Below are positions 9,351 to 22,032 of a DNA stretch of 64,000 nucleotides, one piece after another; the stretch's first letter is position 1; each line of letters starts with the position of its first letter. The stretch covers positions 34,060,770-34,124,769 of the forward strand of contig OZ020484.1 of NCBI GenBank assembly GCA_963971405.1, written 5' to 3'. The DNA comes from Psococerastis gibbosa (Eukaryota > Arthropoda > Insecta > Psocodea > Psocidae). Both the position numbers and the translations under genes were made by a program. The notes under the pieces were generated by a model. It saw only the letters and a list, made by a program, of their open reading frames with translations. It was not told where the DNA came from and did no database searches.

Positions 9351-12138
9351 GTCATAATTGTAAAAGTTAACACCACAACCCCTCATCGGCGTGATGAGTT
9401 ATAGCAAAGCAGTGTCATAGTTTCAGAAGTTTATATATTGGACTACAACATTTCGATCAATTAGTTCCATGATTATTGCGGGGAAAATGATTGTATAGTA
9501 ATGTACAGTACGTGTATAAGACATGGTATAAGCTGTATGCGCCTATTGTAGCCTATTAATTTTTCCCTTGTGCCCTGAATGGTTGTTCTTTGATTTTGAG
9601 AGAGCTGTTCGGACCTATAACTCCGCCAAGGGAGCCCCTTTAAATAAAGTAAGTAATTACATGAATTATTTATTTATTACTTAAATTTTACCTAATAATG
9701 AAAAGAGTAAAAAGTAAATTCATGGAAAATTGATATTTGTCTTAGAAACCCATTCAAAATTAGCCTCACATAAATTTGTTAAGTTACATTTATACAAAAC
9801 TATTGTACTCCACTACACGGCATTATAAAACAATAAGTAAGTCACCATCTGCGTATTTTCAAAGAGATGCCATCATTATTTTCCGCAAGTAAAGCTTTAG
9901 GATTACTAAGACTCCAAAAGACCTCGTTATAATTCTGAACTATCGCTTCTAATTTGCAGTTCATCTTTCTGTGATTAATCGGTTCGTTGGATTTGCAGCT
10001 TTGTTCGGGAACGATTTCCTTCAACTATTGTCTTCATGTTCAAAAGTTTCATCTGCACACAAAGTCGAGGTAATCTGCGATTCTTGTCTTATAATTCTCG
10101 TATAATGTTGGGCAATCTGTCTGCAAAAAGTCACTCTCATATAATGGGTTGGTGTAACTGTTAGGTAGCCTATGTACCTCATCATTATAATATAATTTAT
10201 TATGAACTTTTTCGCATAAATTCGCAACCTACCTAATATAAGATATACAAACTTATAAACTGTAATATCGGATATGGACGTTAAAGCTTTCATTTCAAAA
10301 TTTCCAGGAGACCATCTGTGCCCATCTTAAACTGCCCCCCCCCTTTCCGGTCTCAGAAAAAAAAAGAATTGAAACCAAAAGGTAGTTTCACTTAAACTTT
10401 GTGTACCGTATTTCAAAATTCCTCATAAAAAGGGTAGGCCTACCACATCATTATATTGCAGTATTATAAGGTGCATATGACACTGTTTGCCTTTACCTAT
10501 AAGGCTACTGAATACCCCATAATAAGTAACCGAGAAAAGCCCTAGCTGTAACAAGTGGCCGTACGACTCACCTTGTAAATACTGAACGTGAATGAGCCGT
10601 TTGCAGTACAACGAAAATACTGTACTGTACAGAAATTGTCAAGACCTTCCACAAGAGAAGACACAAAGTGCTGGTTCAACAAACAATGTTCCACGTTAGA
10701 AAGTTTATAAGACGAAGAGAAAATAAAAGCCCCTCAGAGTGAGGTGCAACAGAGTTCAACACATATACGAACAAAGTGAAAATTGCGAAATCTTTTCAAT
10801 TGGAAACCTAAAAACCGGTTGCTGTTCAATGGCGCAAATACGTAGAACAATCCGAAGAAAAGATGTTGAAATCGGAGGATGAGTAAAAGGAGCTTCCCCT
10901 GCTTAACCTGCGTCCTTATTATCCTTACCGTCATTATGGTAAGGGTGTTTTCTTCGAAGTTCCCAAGGGTGAGTGCAGTAGTTTTATCACTTTCAAGATC
11001 ATTATGCTCCCGTTTCGTCCCAATGACTGATTTTGCTTGGAAGACACTGTAGAACATTGAATTTATGATGCTATATCCATTTCCTACTATAAGAACAAAC
11101 TACTGGGCGTATGCATACATTCGCAAAATTTTACAGCGCCTGTACGCACGAAGGATAAGAACCGTTTAACTATATGAAGCATTTATATAGGATATGGCTA
11201 CGTTTGGCGCATTTCTGGCGTTCTATGGTTCTATTGGTTCTACGGATTGGGAATTTTCTTTTGATTTTGAAAAGATTGATATTGATTGATTAATTAATTG
11301 ACTGATTGATTGAATTGCAGGCCCGAAATCATACATTTTTTTCGTACAAGTTTTGAACAATGGGGGGTTCAGCGAACGGACCAAGTGTTGAAGTCTGAAG
11401 GAGGACGCATCTGGAACAGAAATGTACCAAGAACTGAAGGGGATATCGCTGGACCAAGAGAACTAGTGGATAATTTGTAGGTAGTTGCAGCCAACCAATC
11501 GTTGATATTGTGACCTTAGAGGAAAGAGTAGATGTTCAGATCAACAATGAGTGGTATCGGCTTGGTTGGTGGAATTCAAGGTCACCTCAGGCCTGCGCCT
11601 CACAATTGATAGTTGGATGTCATCTGGCCTTCCCCCCCCCCCCTCAAAAAATATATTTTGCATATACGCCACTGTGCTGACAGAAGGCGGTTTATTCCCA
11701 TTGAAGTGTCTGGGCGCCACACGTACGCACGTTAAGACCTTATTACTAAGAATACACTATACGGGTATATGGTGACAATATAATTACAAAGACAATGTTC
11801 AAATTCATATATACGGTACCAGTCGTGAAATCCGTGAGTTTTCCTTGAACTTTGAACCCCTAGGGTGCAAAGTTCAAGGTCTTTCTTTCCCATTTTCGCT
11901 CCCTCTTACCTCTCGAGGACCAAACCCAAGGCTGCCTTATCTCAAATCGACACCCAATTAGATTAAGTACCCCATCGAGCTCCATTCTCTTGCTACGAGA
12001 CTATTTGTTTCAGGCCATAGATTTCACCCAACTGATAAAGGGGGAGAAAAGCTGCAGCAACTGTACCAAGTTGTGTTTTTAGTCCAGCAGAGTTTTAGGT
12101 AGTTTCCTAGAGCCATTTAAAAACTTTGTCTCTGCAAC
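9351..12138. other. Long non-coding stretch
   Basis: Nothing gene-like is supported. It holds an (ATTG)n/(TTGA)n patch at about 11,277-11,323 and poly-C runs at about 10,336 and 11,633. The sequence ...TACGCCACTG at about 11,660 looks like the right end of a CAGTGGCG-type hAT element whose left end I could not pair. The short open frames lack domains and splice context. Confidence 0.5.
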
Positions 12139-12146
12139 CTGGTTAT

Positions 12147-12280
12147 CAGGGGCGGATCCTTGGGGGGGGGGGGCGGTGGGAGCGGTCGCCCCATGAAGGA
12201 ATAGCTTTATACTAGATAGAATGGACTTTTGAAGGAAATTAAGAAAAAAAAATAGAAAACTTTTTTTGAAACCGTCCCTG
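12147..12280. mobile_element. hAT-type mini-element, poly-G group
   Basis: 134 bp with left end CAGGGGCGGATCC and right end CCGTCCCTG. Exact 8-bp target duplications CTGGTTAT flank it at 12,139-12,146 and 12,281-12,288. A G run lies just inside the left end and A runs toward the right. Non-coding. Confidence 0.9.
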
Positions 12281-12284
12281 CTGG

Positions 12285-12465
12285 TTATAACGTCATTTGC
12301 CTTTCGAAAGCGTCTTCTTTCACTAGTTTCAGTCGTAAATGACTGTATGTATGGAACACAATCCCCCTGTTACATTGTGTCAATGGTAAGCTTGTTGCAG
12401 CTCGCTCATTATCGCTTATAGCTGGTGCAGGTTGACATCGAGAACGAGTACTAGTTTGTATAAGG
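12285..12465 (+). repeat. Old dispersed repeat U, copy 1
   Basis: Shares GTCAATGGTAAGC, GTTGC..CTC and GCAGGTTGACATCGAG with the plus-strand block at 23,722-23,905 and the minus-strand block at 31,711-31,824. Weak but ordered similarity. No end structure or coding function recognised. Confidence 0.5.
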
Positions 12466-12997
12466 AGGTTTAACGGGTTAAAATAGGGCCAAATCAACTA
12501 ATGCATTAAAATAGGGTTTCAAAAATTGTTAAGTGTGTAGCCTATTTTATTCATAAGCTGATGGAAGAGGGATCTTCAGCTATAAAAAAATATACGATAC
12601 GGTGGTTGTCAATATAAAACCTGATAGAAAACAGCAGTTTCAACTCCAATACACGCACAGAACTAAAACCCCCTGCAGGATTTCATATTACAACATCTTC
12701 CGCTGTGTAATGGGAGCAGAGAATGGTGCCCTTTGATCCCATCTCAATATTTAATGTAAATCTCAGAGAGAACGGAGACGAAAAATCTCACATGCATTAT
12801 TCACATCGTGGGAATTTGGCTGCAAACTTGCAGCAGGTATTTCAAATTATGTTCAAAACTTTGTCTAAAACTTCGTCAACTTTTATGTCATAGTATAAAG
12901 TTTGAAAGGTCAGAAACAGCATACCCGAGAATAGAGAATTAAGGAAAATTGGACCCTATGGGACTCAAACCATGGATCTACGAGGCATCGTGTTACC

Positions 12998-13160
12998 TCA
13001 GCGGGCTAATTATAGCGACTATTTATAATCTTAACCTGGAATTAAAAATGTAAACAAGATAATTTTATAATGGAAAGTGCTATTAAAAGTGGCTGTGTCT
13101 ACTTTTTTAACCCCAAGAATAAGGTAATAGGCTGCTAATCGCCATAGTAAGCTCCCCGGT
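12998..13160. mobile_element. Palindromic MITE family P, copy 1
   Basis: Ends AGCGGGCTAATTATAGCGA and the approximate complement ending CGCCATAGTAAGCTC. Arms contain TTAACCTGGAATTAAAAATG and TTTTTTAACCCCAAGAATA, and the centre contains TTATAATGGAAAGTGCTATT. The same plan occurs at 13.27, 21.87, 32.59 and 51.83 kb. Non-coding. Confidence 0.65.
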
Positions 13161-13271
13161 CCAGTTTTTCTTGACTCTCTATTTTCGAATATGCCAAAAC
13201 GTGGTTTCCTCATCAATCTAAATTGCAATTTTAAATGCATTTTTTATTACTTACTGCATATTACATAATTA

Positions 13272-13421
13272 TACATATGCTACTATGGCGATTAGCGTTA
13301 CCTTATTCTTGGGGTTAAAAATGTAAAAAACAACAATTTTGATTAGAAGTTTCCATTATAAAATTATCTTGATTACATTTTTAATTCACGGTAAGATTCA
13401 AATTAACCGCCATAGTATTTC
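13272..13421. mobile_element. Palindromic MITE family P, copy 2
   Basis: Starts GCTACTATGGCGATTAGCG and ends near CCGCCATAGTA, with the same arm text (TTCTTGGGGTTAAAAATG) and a TTCCATTATAAAATTATC core. It lies about 110 bp from copy 1 in inverted orientation, so the pair could pair as a larger hairpin. Confidence 0.65.
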
Positions 13422-13430
13422 CGCAGTAGT

Positions 13431-15774
13431 GGGTAAGCAGGAGGGCGAAGGGGAAGGTTGTTTCACCCTGGGGCGCCACATCGTCTAGAGGTGCCAAACT
13501 AGACAATAACTAGTCAACATGCATATTATGTAACAAAAATAAAACTAATTAAACACTTAAAAATACAAATACCAAAATATACCGCAATTATTTGGATTTC
13601 ATTGTGAAACGGGGGGGGGGGGGGGACAGCCAACCTGCAATTACGCTGCCTATTGATAATTTCTCTATCGTTGCCACATGTGAGAGCTCATTCTATGAAT
13701 GAAAATTAATTTTTAAAAACCTATGTCTCAAGAGAGATGAGCCCTCTTTTGTCCAGGGGCGGGGCGTTTATTAATCGAATAAGCTAACCGCTTTAAGCCC
13801 CGCTCTTCTGCAAATTAGCGCCTATTTATTTTTATTGAAAAAACTATCCTACGGGGGATACTCGCCCCCCCCCCCGCCTGTTTGCTGTTATAAGTTTCTT
13901 TGTCTGTCAAATCTAAATACTGCCCCTCCCCCTATTTCAGGCCTACCAGTTCTCAGTATTTTCGTGCCACGGAGTTCTTTAAGTTATGTACATTAAACAT
14001 AACTTACATTAGACATAATTTATTCAAATACCCAGTAGCGTTTTCTAAGCCGAGGCTACGTTCACATAGTAATACGAAATATAAGCCATAAATTTGCCTT
14101 ACTTACTAAAGGGTACCTATGTCAACTGGAAGTCTTAATTAAAGACTTCTAGATCCTCTGATTTGCATATCAGAAACCGTCCCCTACGTCGCGGATTCTC
14201 CCTTTGGCTGAAAGCCTTATGAAACCGATTTTACCTTTATTTCGTTATAATACAAGTGAGGAAAACTAAACGGAAATTTCTTTTTTCCCGCGCTTTGTCT
14301 GCCTATCAGTCCATCCGCCCCAAAAATATTGGTTATTTGTTCCACCAAGTGACTTGAGGTTCGTATAGTCGGCTTACGTATTCTGCGTGATCATTTCAAG
14401 CTATGCCCTTCTTGCATGAACATGCAGAATAGAGGGGAAAACTATTTTCTATGTACTAGGTCTTAATAAAATGTTGTAAGAAGATCCACCCTGACCCCAA
14501 AGTGCCCACGCTTACCTGTCTTCCAGAAGAAACTTAGAAAAATCGTTCTAGTGAGAGGTCACTACATTCCTGGCACCAGCTGGTGTATGAATTCAAAGAA
14601 CATTAACGAATTAATGAAATGACATGAAATGAAAAACGACTTTATTGAAAATAGACAAAAGGCGAACAATAAGACTACAAAGTCATGTTTTCATGCTAAC
14701 CCTAATGCTAACGTATATAATTTAATTAAGATTAAAATGTAAAGTTTTACTTTTTTTAAATGAGACTTATTTTTCCAAGGACTTAGGCTAGAGTTTCTGC
14801 TAAATATCACTCACTATCGTTGCTGATATATATTTCATCTTATTTCACATAACTGCGGGAAAAAGACTCTTCTTGAAATAAAGACACCATTATTAGTTAT
14901 TACTTATGCACAATAAAAACTAAGCTTGTTTGGAATATAAAAAAAAAACACACATTTGACTCAAATGCTTAGATAGCTTGTAGGTTTCTTCAGGGTGAAA
15001 TGGCACATCATTGTTTCCCCTTATAGGTCTACACAGGATCTAGCCCCTCACTGATGTATTCACCAGTCCAATCATACAATAGGAAAGTATGCGAGTTCCA
15101 AGGCGGAGCTGAATATTCTTGTGAATTAATTTAAGCCATTATTATTATTATAAGGCAAATCATTGTATATTTTTTATGGTACCTCTCTTTCCAGCAACCT
15201 CCATAATAATAACCATGCCGGTTCAAATCTTGGTAAAGTTAGGCATCCCAACATGCATGAGTTGAATTTGTTCACATACTTTACAACTTGAGCTTCAGTT
15301 CCATCAGAGTCACAAATCAATATTGTTGAATATCCAGCGCATACAGTATCAAGCAATTTCATTTCATTTTATGCGTTTTAAATAAGAAACGCCAGAGTAA
15401 ATACTTGTTTTCCCTTAAAATGGGAAGAAAATGGTGTGTGTACATACTCTAAAGTATTTGTATAGTAGATTGAATATTCTGAATAAGTTCAATAATTGAT
15501 ATTTACGACTGTACGAGGAAGAAATATTGAAATACATACTAAATTTAACTATCAATTTCATATACATAACAACCACAGAATGAGCCAAACACACGGCAAA
15601 TGTCCGTGGCTATAGAAGAAAATAATTTTTTTTGCAAGCGATTGAGAAATATATTATAATATATTTAATACTATATAATACTAATAACAATACAATAATA
15701 CTAATAATACTATACTTTAATACTATTATTATTCATTTATTATTAATAGGAAGGTTGAGATTCAAGACTCGCCA
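13431..15774. other. Non-coding, no gene seen
   Basis: Contains G/C runs at about 13,611-13,625 and 13,866-13,876 and a TTATTATTATTAT patch near 15,138. The block near 14,345-14,560 (AGTCGGCTTACGTATTCTGC; GTAAGAAGATCCACC) also occurs at about 7,910-8,040 and 37,640-37,740, so it includes an unnamed dispersed repeat. No coding signal. Confidence 0.5.
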
Positions 15775-15778
15775 TTAA

Positions 15779-16164
15779 GAGTGTACATCCCGTAGGGAAA
15801 TTGGCAGCCCGAAATTTAATACTTTTTATTTTTTATTTAATTAACAAATCATGTTTTTAAAGGTTTGACTCATCAAAGTTGTAGAAGACTACTTCATGCA
15901 TCATATAATAAGGTATTTTTAGTTTTCGAAATTGTAGTTTTTTTTTATAAAATCGATTATACGTGAAAAGTTATTGTTTATAAAATATTTGCATTTCTGA
16001 AAAAACTACAATTTCGAAAATTAAAAATATCTTAAAATATGATGCATATGAAGTAGTCTTCTGCAACTTTGATGAGCCAAATCTTTAATAACATGTTTAT
16101 TAATTAAATAAAAAATAAAAAGTATTAAATTTCGGGCTGCCAATTTCCTACGGGCTGTACAGTC
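15779..16164. mobile_element. GAGTGTAC hairpin MITE with TTAA targets, copy 1
   Basis: A 386-bp long-arm hairpin flanked by TTAA at 15,775-15,778 and 16,165-16,168. Arms begin GAGTGTACATCCCGTAGG and pass through TTGGCAGCCCGAAATTTAAT, AAGATTTGGCTCATC and GACTACTTCATGCATCATAT to an AT-rich loop. TTAA target choice is the piggyBac habit, but the ends do not start with CCC, so the superfamily is open. Copies at 19.26, 20.75, 36.67 and 36.98 kb. Confidence 0.85.
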
Positions 16165-16184
16165 TTAAAGGGAAAGGCAATTTC

Positions 16185-16285
16185 CACTTAACCAGTCCTA
16201 ATGGTTCACCACGTTGTTCGGGGAAAAGCGTGGCTGCCATGCATATTACTGACCAAAACATCTCAAATAGTGCAGAACAAGTGCA
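16185..16285 (+). repeat. Fragment of SINE family D tail
   Basis: Matches the tail of the 34.1-kb SINE: CCAGTCCTAATGG, GGGGAAAAGCGTGG, ATTACTGACCAAAACATCTC and AAATAGTGCAG. No tRNA head remains here. Confidence 0.5.
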
Positions 16286-17850
16286 CAAGAAGTCCTCAGG
16301 AATATACCTGATGGTGTGTCGAGCCATGGTGATTATTTATGAATGGCCTAAGGCAGGGTGAACTGTGGACCAGCAGGAGCTCTACTGGGAAAAGTTTACT
16401 GAATCAGACTTTGTGTGTTTGCACCAGCCCATTTGATACAATGACAAATTATAATGCAATATCACATATTTTATTTACCAGTCTGTCCCCGTAAGCCTGT
16501 AGAGAATAACTCCAAACAGTTTAATGTAGACCCTCAATTTCAATTATTTAAATACCCTATACGAAATGTAATCAATTACTCTGATCACATACAGTATATA
16601 CAAAACGGTTTGTTTACACTGGGAATATGAATGTTATTAGAACGAAACCCACGCACGATAAGGCTACATGAACACACGTGCGGATACTATGCAAATGTCT
16701 GTGAGTATATTGAACGCAAAGCGGCAACATTGGTTTGGAATTTCGAAAATTAAATTAGTTTTCGCCAGCAAAGAGCTTTTGTTCGTTGCTGTATCGCTAC
16801 ATACTAGCTGCGACATGACGGATCTCAGTTAAACCATTTTTAGCTTCAATAAATCCTTCCATTTTATCATAAATCCCTCGTTTAAGCTGCGAGTATTAAA
16901 CTGGCTGGTTCGGGCGTTATCCAGACGTTGGAAGGGGCGGGGGGGGGGGGGGGGGGCGGAGCAAAAGCCTATGCATGAACCCCCGTTAGTTGGTTTTCTC
17001 CACAAAAAATAAGCATACGCTGTAGATAGGCTAAACAAATATGATGTGGGTAAATTTAGATCTTATTAATGTTTCCCGAATGGTGCGAATGTCTGCGCCT
17101 AAGGGACAAATTTTAACATACTGTGTACACAAATCTATGAATTCCATTCAATTGGAACCAATGGGGCTAGTGGTGTACAGGCCTAAATAGGCCTCCATAG
17201 GCCTACATATTAGTGACAATACCAACCTTGATTTTTTCCTTTTGTCTTTTATTCTTTGTGCAAGAAAAAAAAAAAAAAAAAAAATACCACTTGTTATACA
17301 CTTCGTTGATTGTGATTAAAATAAACGGTACAGTATGGCAAGGCTACTGCTTACATGCTTTATCCATCGCCCCGCCTTTGGCATTCCAGTCCTTCGGCGC
17401 CACCCTGTCAGTAGGGGGGTGCCGCAGTGTTTTGACAGGATTGTATTCCGCTCTCTCAACGTCCACTGGAGCTTGACAGTGATGGAGATGGTCTGCGGAT
17501 TAGATTATGCCAATTCGGTTTTAGGTAGTCTTGCTGTGTTTTGCATCTGCAATTGGTGACATATACTGCTCTGGGCAGATCTCTGTGGAAAGGTTGACGT
17601 AGCAGATCCTGACAGACCTTATATCTATGGCCAGCCGTTTGTAGACTTGCGACTATACTCCACTAAAGCCTTGCTTGATACCAATTATCGTTAGAAGCCA
17701 AAAATATTCATTTTTCTCATTAGTCGCAAAATGTAAAAAGAATGCTCCGCTGCTTACAAAATTATGGAAGCAGCGAGAATTAGTTTTACTATGTAACTAT
17801 ATCTATATCTAACTATTTGTTTATCGGCCAGAGCGACAATATACGTTTAG
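16286..17850. other. Non-coding, no gene seen
   Basis: Contains a G run at about 16,937-16,956 and an A run at about 17,264-17,284. Open frames at 17.2-17.6 kb lack recognisable domains. No RNA gene seen. Confidence 0.5.
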
Positions 17851-17855
17851 GTACC

Positions 17856-18080
17856 AGGACATGTCAGTGTAGTGGTACGGACTCTGACTTTCACCCGAAA
17901 GGTTGTTGGTTCGAGTCCCACACTGGCTACATTTTCTGGCCATGCTTCGGAGGGCATGTAAAGCAGGCGGTCCCGGGCCTTCCTAGTTGAGTGTAAGAGA
18001 GGGCTTTATAGCCCTAACTCCGCTAGGTTGGCTAATAGAAACAATAAAAAGTCCTTATTTATTTATTTATTTATTATAAA
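17856..18080 (+). mobile_element. tRNA-derived SINE, family B, best copy
   Basis: A-box region AGTGTAGTGGTACGGACT followed at normal tRNA spacing by a perfect B box GGTTCGAGTCC. The body (CATGCTTCGGAGGGCATGTA; CCTAACTCCGCTAGGTTGGC) ends in a TTTA/ATTT repeat tail. GTACC occurs at both edges (17,851-17,855 and 18,081-18,085), a possible short target duplication. Minus-strand copies lie at 18.9, 32.8, 42.6 and 54.25 kb. Confidence 0.9.
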
Positions 18081-18085
18081 GTACC

Positions 18086-18888
18086 CTTACCAGAGTCAGC
18101 ATAAATTAATGTTTAACATATGGGATGGACTCTTTATTCTTATGTATAATGTCTGTGGCAATATCTTTTCAGATTGGGACGAAGTAAGGTTATTTTAAGT
18201 TCACTTAACATTTGCATTGGGTTGAGAACTGGATTCGCCACTAGTTCGTTACATTTTGGCCACCCCTGGATGGGGTGCGATTTGTAATGGTGGTAGGTAT
18301 CAAACAAGCTTTAGTCTATAGTATAGACTGAGGATACCTTACTGTTCATGCGGGCTCGTTGTAACAGTTAATTGTAGTTGACGTAATTACGAGAGATTAT
18401 TACTTTTAGTACGGTAATACTAAAATAGGTATACAAGACAATTCCTAATAACCAATCCCGGAATTAATCCAGGGATCCCGGGGTTGCAATTATCCCGAAA
18501 TCCCGCTACAGAGGAAAGGTTCACGGGATTACCTCTAATTGTGGTGCATTTAATACAATAGAAAACTACTGTATTACTAATGTTACAATATATTGCATTG
18601 GGGTAGTGCCATTTCAAAATATGTGAGTGTATATAGTGTGGCTATTTATAGCGTACCTGCGAGAATAGTTAATACAATATAATAACACTAAGGTTTGCTG
18701 AAACAAGTTAGAATGAATTAATATAGCTACGTTATAAACTGAATACGGTTTTCATTTCTCTGCTGTTTTAGGTACAGGTAGGGTTGTTTCATTTCATTAT
18801 GGGATGTGCAGTCTACTTATATTGTATGTCAACTATTTTTGTATTCCTTGACCAAATCTCTGATAAAATGCGTTTTAGGTGCAACTAA
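18086..18888. other. Non-coding, no gene seen
   Basis: AT-rich DNA between two family B SINEs in opposite orientation. A short self-complementary stretch with repeated CCCGG/GGGAT words is at about 18,455-18,535. No coding signal. Confidence 0.5.
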
Positions 18889-19092
18889 AATAAATAAATA
18901 AATCTTGACTTTTTGTTGTTCGGTTACTAAGCCAACCTAGCGGAGTTAGGGCTGTAAAACACCTCATACACTCAACTAGGATGACCCGGGACCGCCTGTT
19001 TTACATGCCCTCCGAAGCATGACCAGAAAATGTAAACAGTGTTCGGGTGAAAGTGAACGTCGGAGTCTGTACCACTACTCTACAGGACCTGA
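18889..19092 (-). mobile_element. SINE family B copy
   Basis: Begins (plus strand) with the AAATAAAT tail, then ACTAAGCCAACCTAGCGGAG, GGACCGCCTG, CCCTCCGAAGCATG and the head near 19,080. The B box is mutated (the GGTTCGAGTCC complement is partly deleted), so this copy is older than the one at 17.9 kb. Confidence 0.8.
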
Positions 19093-19261
19093 CTTAGTAT
19101 AGTGCGAACATTCGCAGAATTGAATTTTACAGCACCAGCGCACAAATCCGAGCAACCCCACAAGGCCTACTCGTTTTTTTTTTTTTTTATAAAAAAAATC
19201 GATTTAACGGGAAATGTATCTTTGTGAATATATGGGTAGATCCGTCAAAAATATCCATTAA

Positions 19262-19639
19262 GAGTGTACAGCCCGTAGGAAATAGGCAGTCCAAAATTTA
19301 ATACTTTTTATTTTTTATTTAATTAACTAAGCATGTTATTAAAGATTTGGCTCATCAAAGTTGTAGAAGATTAATTCATGCATCACATTATAAGATATTT
19401 TTAATTTTCGAAATTGTAGTTCTTTCAGAAACATGCAAATATTTTATAAACAATAACTTTTCACGTATAATCGATTTTATAAAAAAACTACAATTTCGAA
19501 AACTAAAAATACCTTATTATATGATGCATGATGTAGTCTTGTACAACTTTGATGAGGCAAATCTTTAATAACATGCTTAGTTAATTATAAAATAAAATAT
19601 TAAATTTCGGGCTGCCACTTTCTTACGGGCTGTACACTC
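19262..19639. mobile_element. GAGTGTAC hairpin MITE, copy 2
   Basis: Flanked by TTAA at 19,258-19,261 and 19,640-19,643, with arms beginning GAGTGTACAGCCCGTAGG. The two arms remain nearly complementary over about 170 bp, with a loop around the CAATAACTTTTCACG region. Non-coding. Confidence 0.88.
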
Positions 19640-19643
19640 TTAA

Positions 19644-20310
19644 ATCAACATTTTTATATAGTCTATGACATGAGGCCTGCGGTAGCACCATTTGGCCACA
19701 GTTCTTGAACTCCTTCTTCGGGCCTACCACTTCAATCGTTTTTTTTTTGTGTGTACAAATCTAATTCAATAATTAGGGCCAATCTGTGTCAGAAAGAGGT
19801 AGGTACATATCATGTATAAAAATGATCAAAACAATTTCTTCTGTTTGTCCCGATAGTTGACATCGGCTCAACAATAAAATTAATATTTAATGAGATATTT
19901 AATTTTTACACTTATGAGACTTTTTAAATAATTAATAGTAAAGTGGGGAGAGTGCATTAAAAACGTAAGCCTAATAAAATTTCTTCCTGTCGTGGCGGTA
20001 TTTATTAAATTTTTACATCTCCTACGTACCGTTTCCAAGAGTTTCCGGGCCACCCTGTATACCAGTGCGTTGCTAAGGAACTTAGTGCCTTGGTTGCCAG
20101 GAACAGTCGAATACACGGATTTAGTGAAATCCTATTGAAGGATAATAAAAGAAGGTGAAAATTTAATATTTGGGTATTTTACCTACTAAGAGACATTTTC
20201 ATATCTGTGTTGCATGTACTATAGGTACGACACAGTGCCGGATTGGGGGATTGTGGGCCGAGGGACCAACTTTCTGCGCCCCTCCCCCTGGCTTCTACAA
20301 GATTTCATAA
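19644..20310. other. Non-coding with an unpaired hAT-type left end
   Basis: A run of T lies at 19,740-19,748. CAGTGCCGGATTGGGGG at about 20,233 looks like the left end of the CAGTGCCG hAT-type family (compare 2,840 and 31,825), but no partner right end was found downstream. No gene seen. Confidence 0.45.
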
Positions 20311-20619
20311 GGCGGGGTTTCCGCGGACCTCTCATTGCAGAATGCACATACGTTGACGTGGTAGCAGACATTCAAGACTTAGGCGGGGTTTCCACCGACC
20401 TCTCATTGCAGAATGCGAATGACATTGAATTTTTCTTTTTATATAAATCTATTAAAATGTTTGTACTTAACATATCCCATGACGCCATTTTTTAATTTTA
20501 GTTTGCTTGTGATTTTACTCTATGATCATTGATCAATTTTAACTATGGCATAGAGTAAAACAAAAATTTCCGTCAATGTCATTTGCATTCTGCAATGCTA
20601 GGTCCGTGGAAACCTCGCC
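20311..20619. mobile_element. GGCG hairpin MITE (H3), asymmetric composite
   Basis: TAA lies on both sides (20,308-20,310 and 20,620-20,622). The left arm contains two successive terminus-like starts: GGCGGGGTTTCCGCGGACCT at 20,311 and GGCGGGGTTTCCACCGACCT at 20,382, separated by a block holding GACGTGGTAGCAGACATTC. The right arm has only one complement. So an inner hairpin lies in an outer hairpin whose right arm is missing, or the left end was duplicated. Compare the complete composites at 59.3 and 62.8 kb. Confidence 0.8.
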
Positions 20620-20750
20620 TAATTAATTAATTACAAACAAACAAGTTTAAAGTTTACAGTGCTATCGCAGTCTGTGGTTTGTACAAATGACCAGTGGTCC
20701 GGTTTTCCTTTTTACAGCCAAAATATGATTGAAAACTATTATTTACTTAA

Positions 20751-21136
20751 GAGTGTACAGCCCGTAGGAAATTGGCAGCCCAAAATTTAATACTTTTTAT
20801 TTTTTATTTAATTAACAAAGCTAGTTATTAAGATTTGGCTCATTTAAGTTGTAGAAGACTACTTTATGCATCATATACGGTAATAAGGTATTTTTATTTT
20901 TCGAAATTGTAGGCTAGTTTTATTCATAAAATTATGCGGGAAAAGTTATTGCTTATAAAATATTATCATAGACTATATATGAAAAAAATACAATTTCGAA
21001 AATTAAAAATATCTTATTATATTATGATGCATGAAGTAGTCTTCTACAACTTAAATAGCATGCTTAGTTAATTAAATAAAAAACAAAAAGTATTAAATTT
21101 CGGACTACCTATTTCCTACGGGCTGCACCTACACTC
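20751..21136. mobile_element. GAGTGTAC hairpin MITE, copy 3
   Basis: TTAA at 20,747-20,750 and 21,137-21,140. Same arms as copies 1 and 2, with small indels. The right tip reads CTACACTC after an extra ACC, so the end has diverged. Non-coding. Confidence 0.85.
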
Positions 21137-21140
21137 TTAA

Positions 21141-21860
21141 ACCACAATTTTTATTTTTATGGTTAATTTCTTTGCTTTACTTCCAATTAATTGTATATTT
21201 TCTGTCGTTTTGGGGCTGTTTTGGCCTCATTACTAATCCCCAGCACTGGTACTACACTACCTCGTGTTGCATGTCATCATATATCATTGCATGAGGGCTG
21301 TGAATTTGTGATACAGGTTACAAGGTACAGGGTACAGGCTATTTTATCATACCTGTTGCTGCTGTAATTTAACGCTCACTGACGCTGTTGGTGAGACTCA
21401 GTTGCCTAGAACACGATAACTCGTTATAGTTTGCTATTACTGAAAAGGCTTTCACTACCTAATTAGAGCCTTCTATTCCCGTTGTTAATTAGGTGATTTT
21501 CCGCTAACTTTGATGAGGCTGAAGGCAAGGAGGGGATGGGGGTGGGGGGGGGGGGGTGGAAACTTGACACTCAGTCGTAACCTTAATGGTTTGCTGTCGT
21601 ACCAGACTACTTCAGAGAGGGCGACTGATTGATACGCTTTCTGCTGGCATCCTATTACATGGGAACTTGAGGGGTTAGAGAGGTAGCACACAAGGCAAGT
21701 GCTCTAGCTGTTATGTAGAAAACTTGACAATAATTAAGCTGTAAGCTTTGACCTATATTGTATGATTATTGCTCCAGCAGCCCTACTATACAGATTAACT
21801 TAACACCGGGAAAATAATTAAATTATTGTAAATAGACCCTAAGGTGTTACGTGATAGGAT
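21141..21860. other. Non-coding, no gene seen
   Basis: Holds a G run at about 21,538-21,557 and a GTTACAAGGTACAGGGTACAG patch near 21,318. No coding signal. Confidence 0.45.
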
Positions 21861-21867
21861 TAAAACC

Positions 21868-22032
21868 ATTCAACTTACCAGCGGGCCAACTACGCCGTTT
21901 AGTATAAGTCTTATCCTTGGGGTTAAAAATGTAAACAATACAATTTTGAATAGCGCTTTCCATTATAAAATTATCGTGTTTACATTTTTTATCCCAGGTT
22001 AAGATTAAAAATAAACGCCATAGTAGGCTCAC
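21868..22032. mobile_element. Palindromic MITE family P, copy 3
   Basis: Edges near AGCGGGCCAACTACGCCGTT and ACGCCATAGTAGGCTC. Arms contain CTTGGGGTTAAAAATG and TTTTTATCCCAGGTTAAGA; the core is TTTCCATTATAAAATTATCG. Same plan as 13.0, 13.3, 32.6 and 51.8 kb. Confidence 0.65.

Noticed and set aside
11551-11775. Possible hAT element ending TACGCCACTG near 11,660
   Set aside because: No matching left end or 8-bp duplication could be found, so it is not listed as an element.
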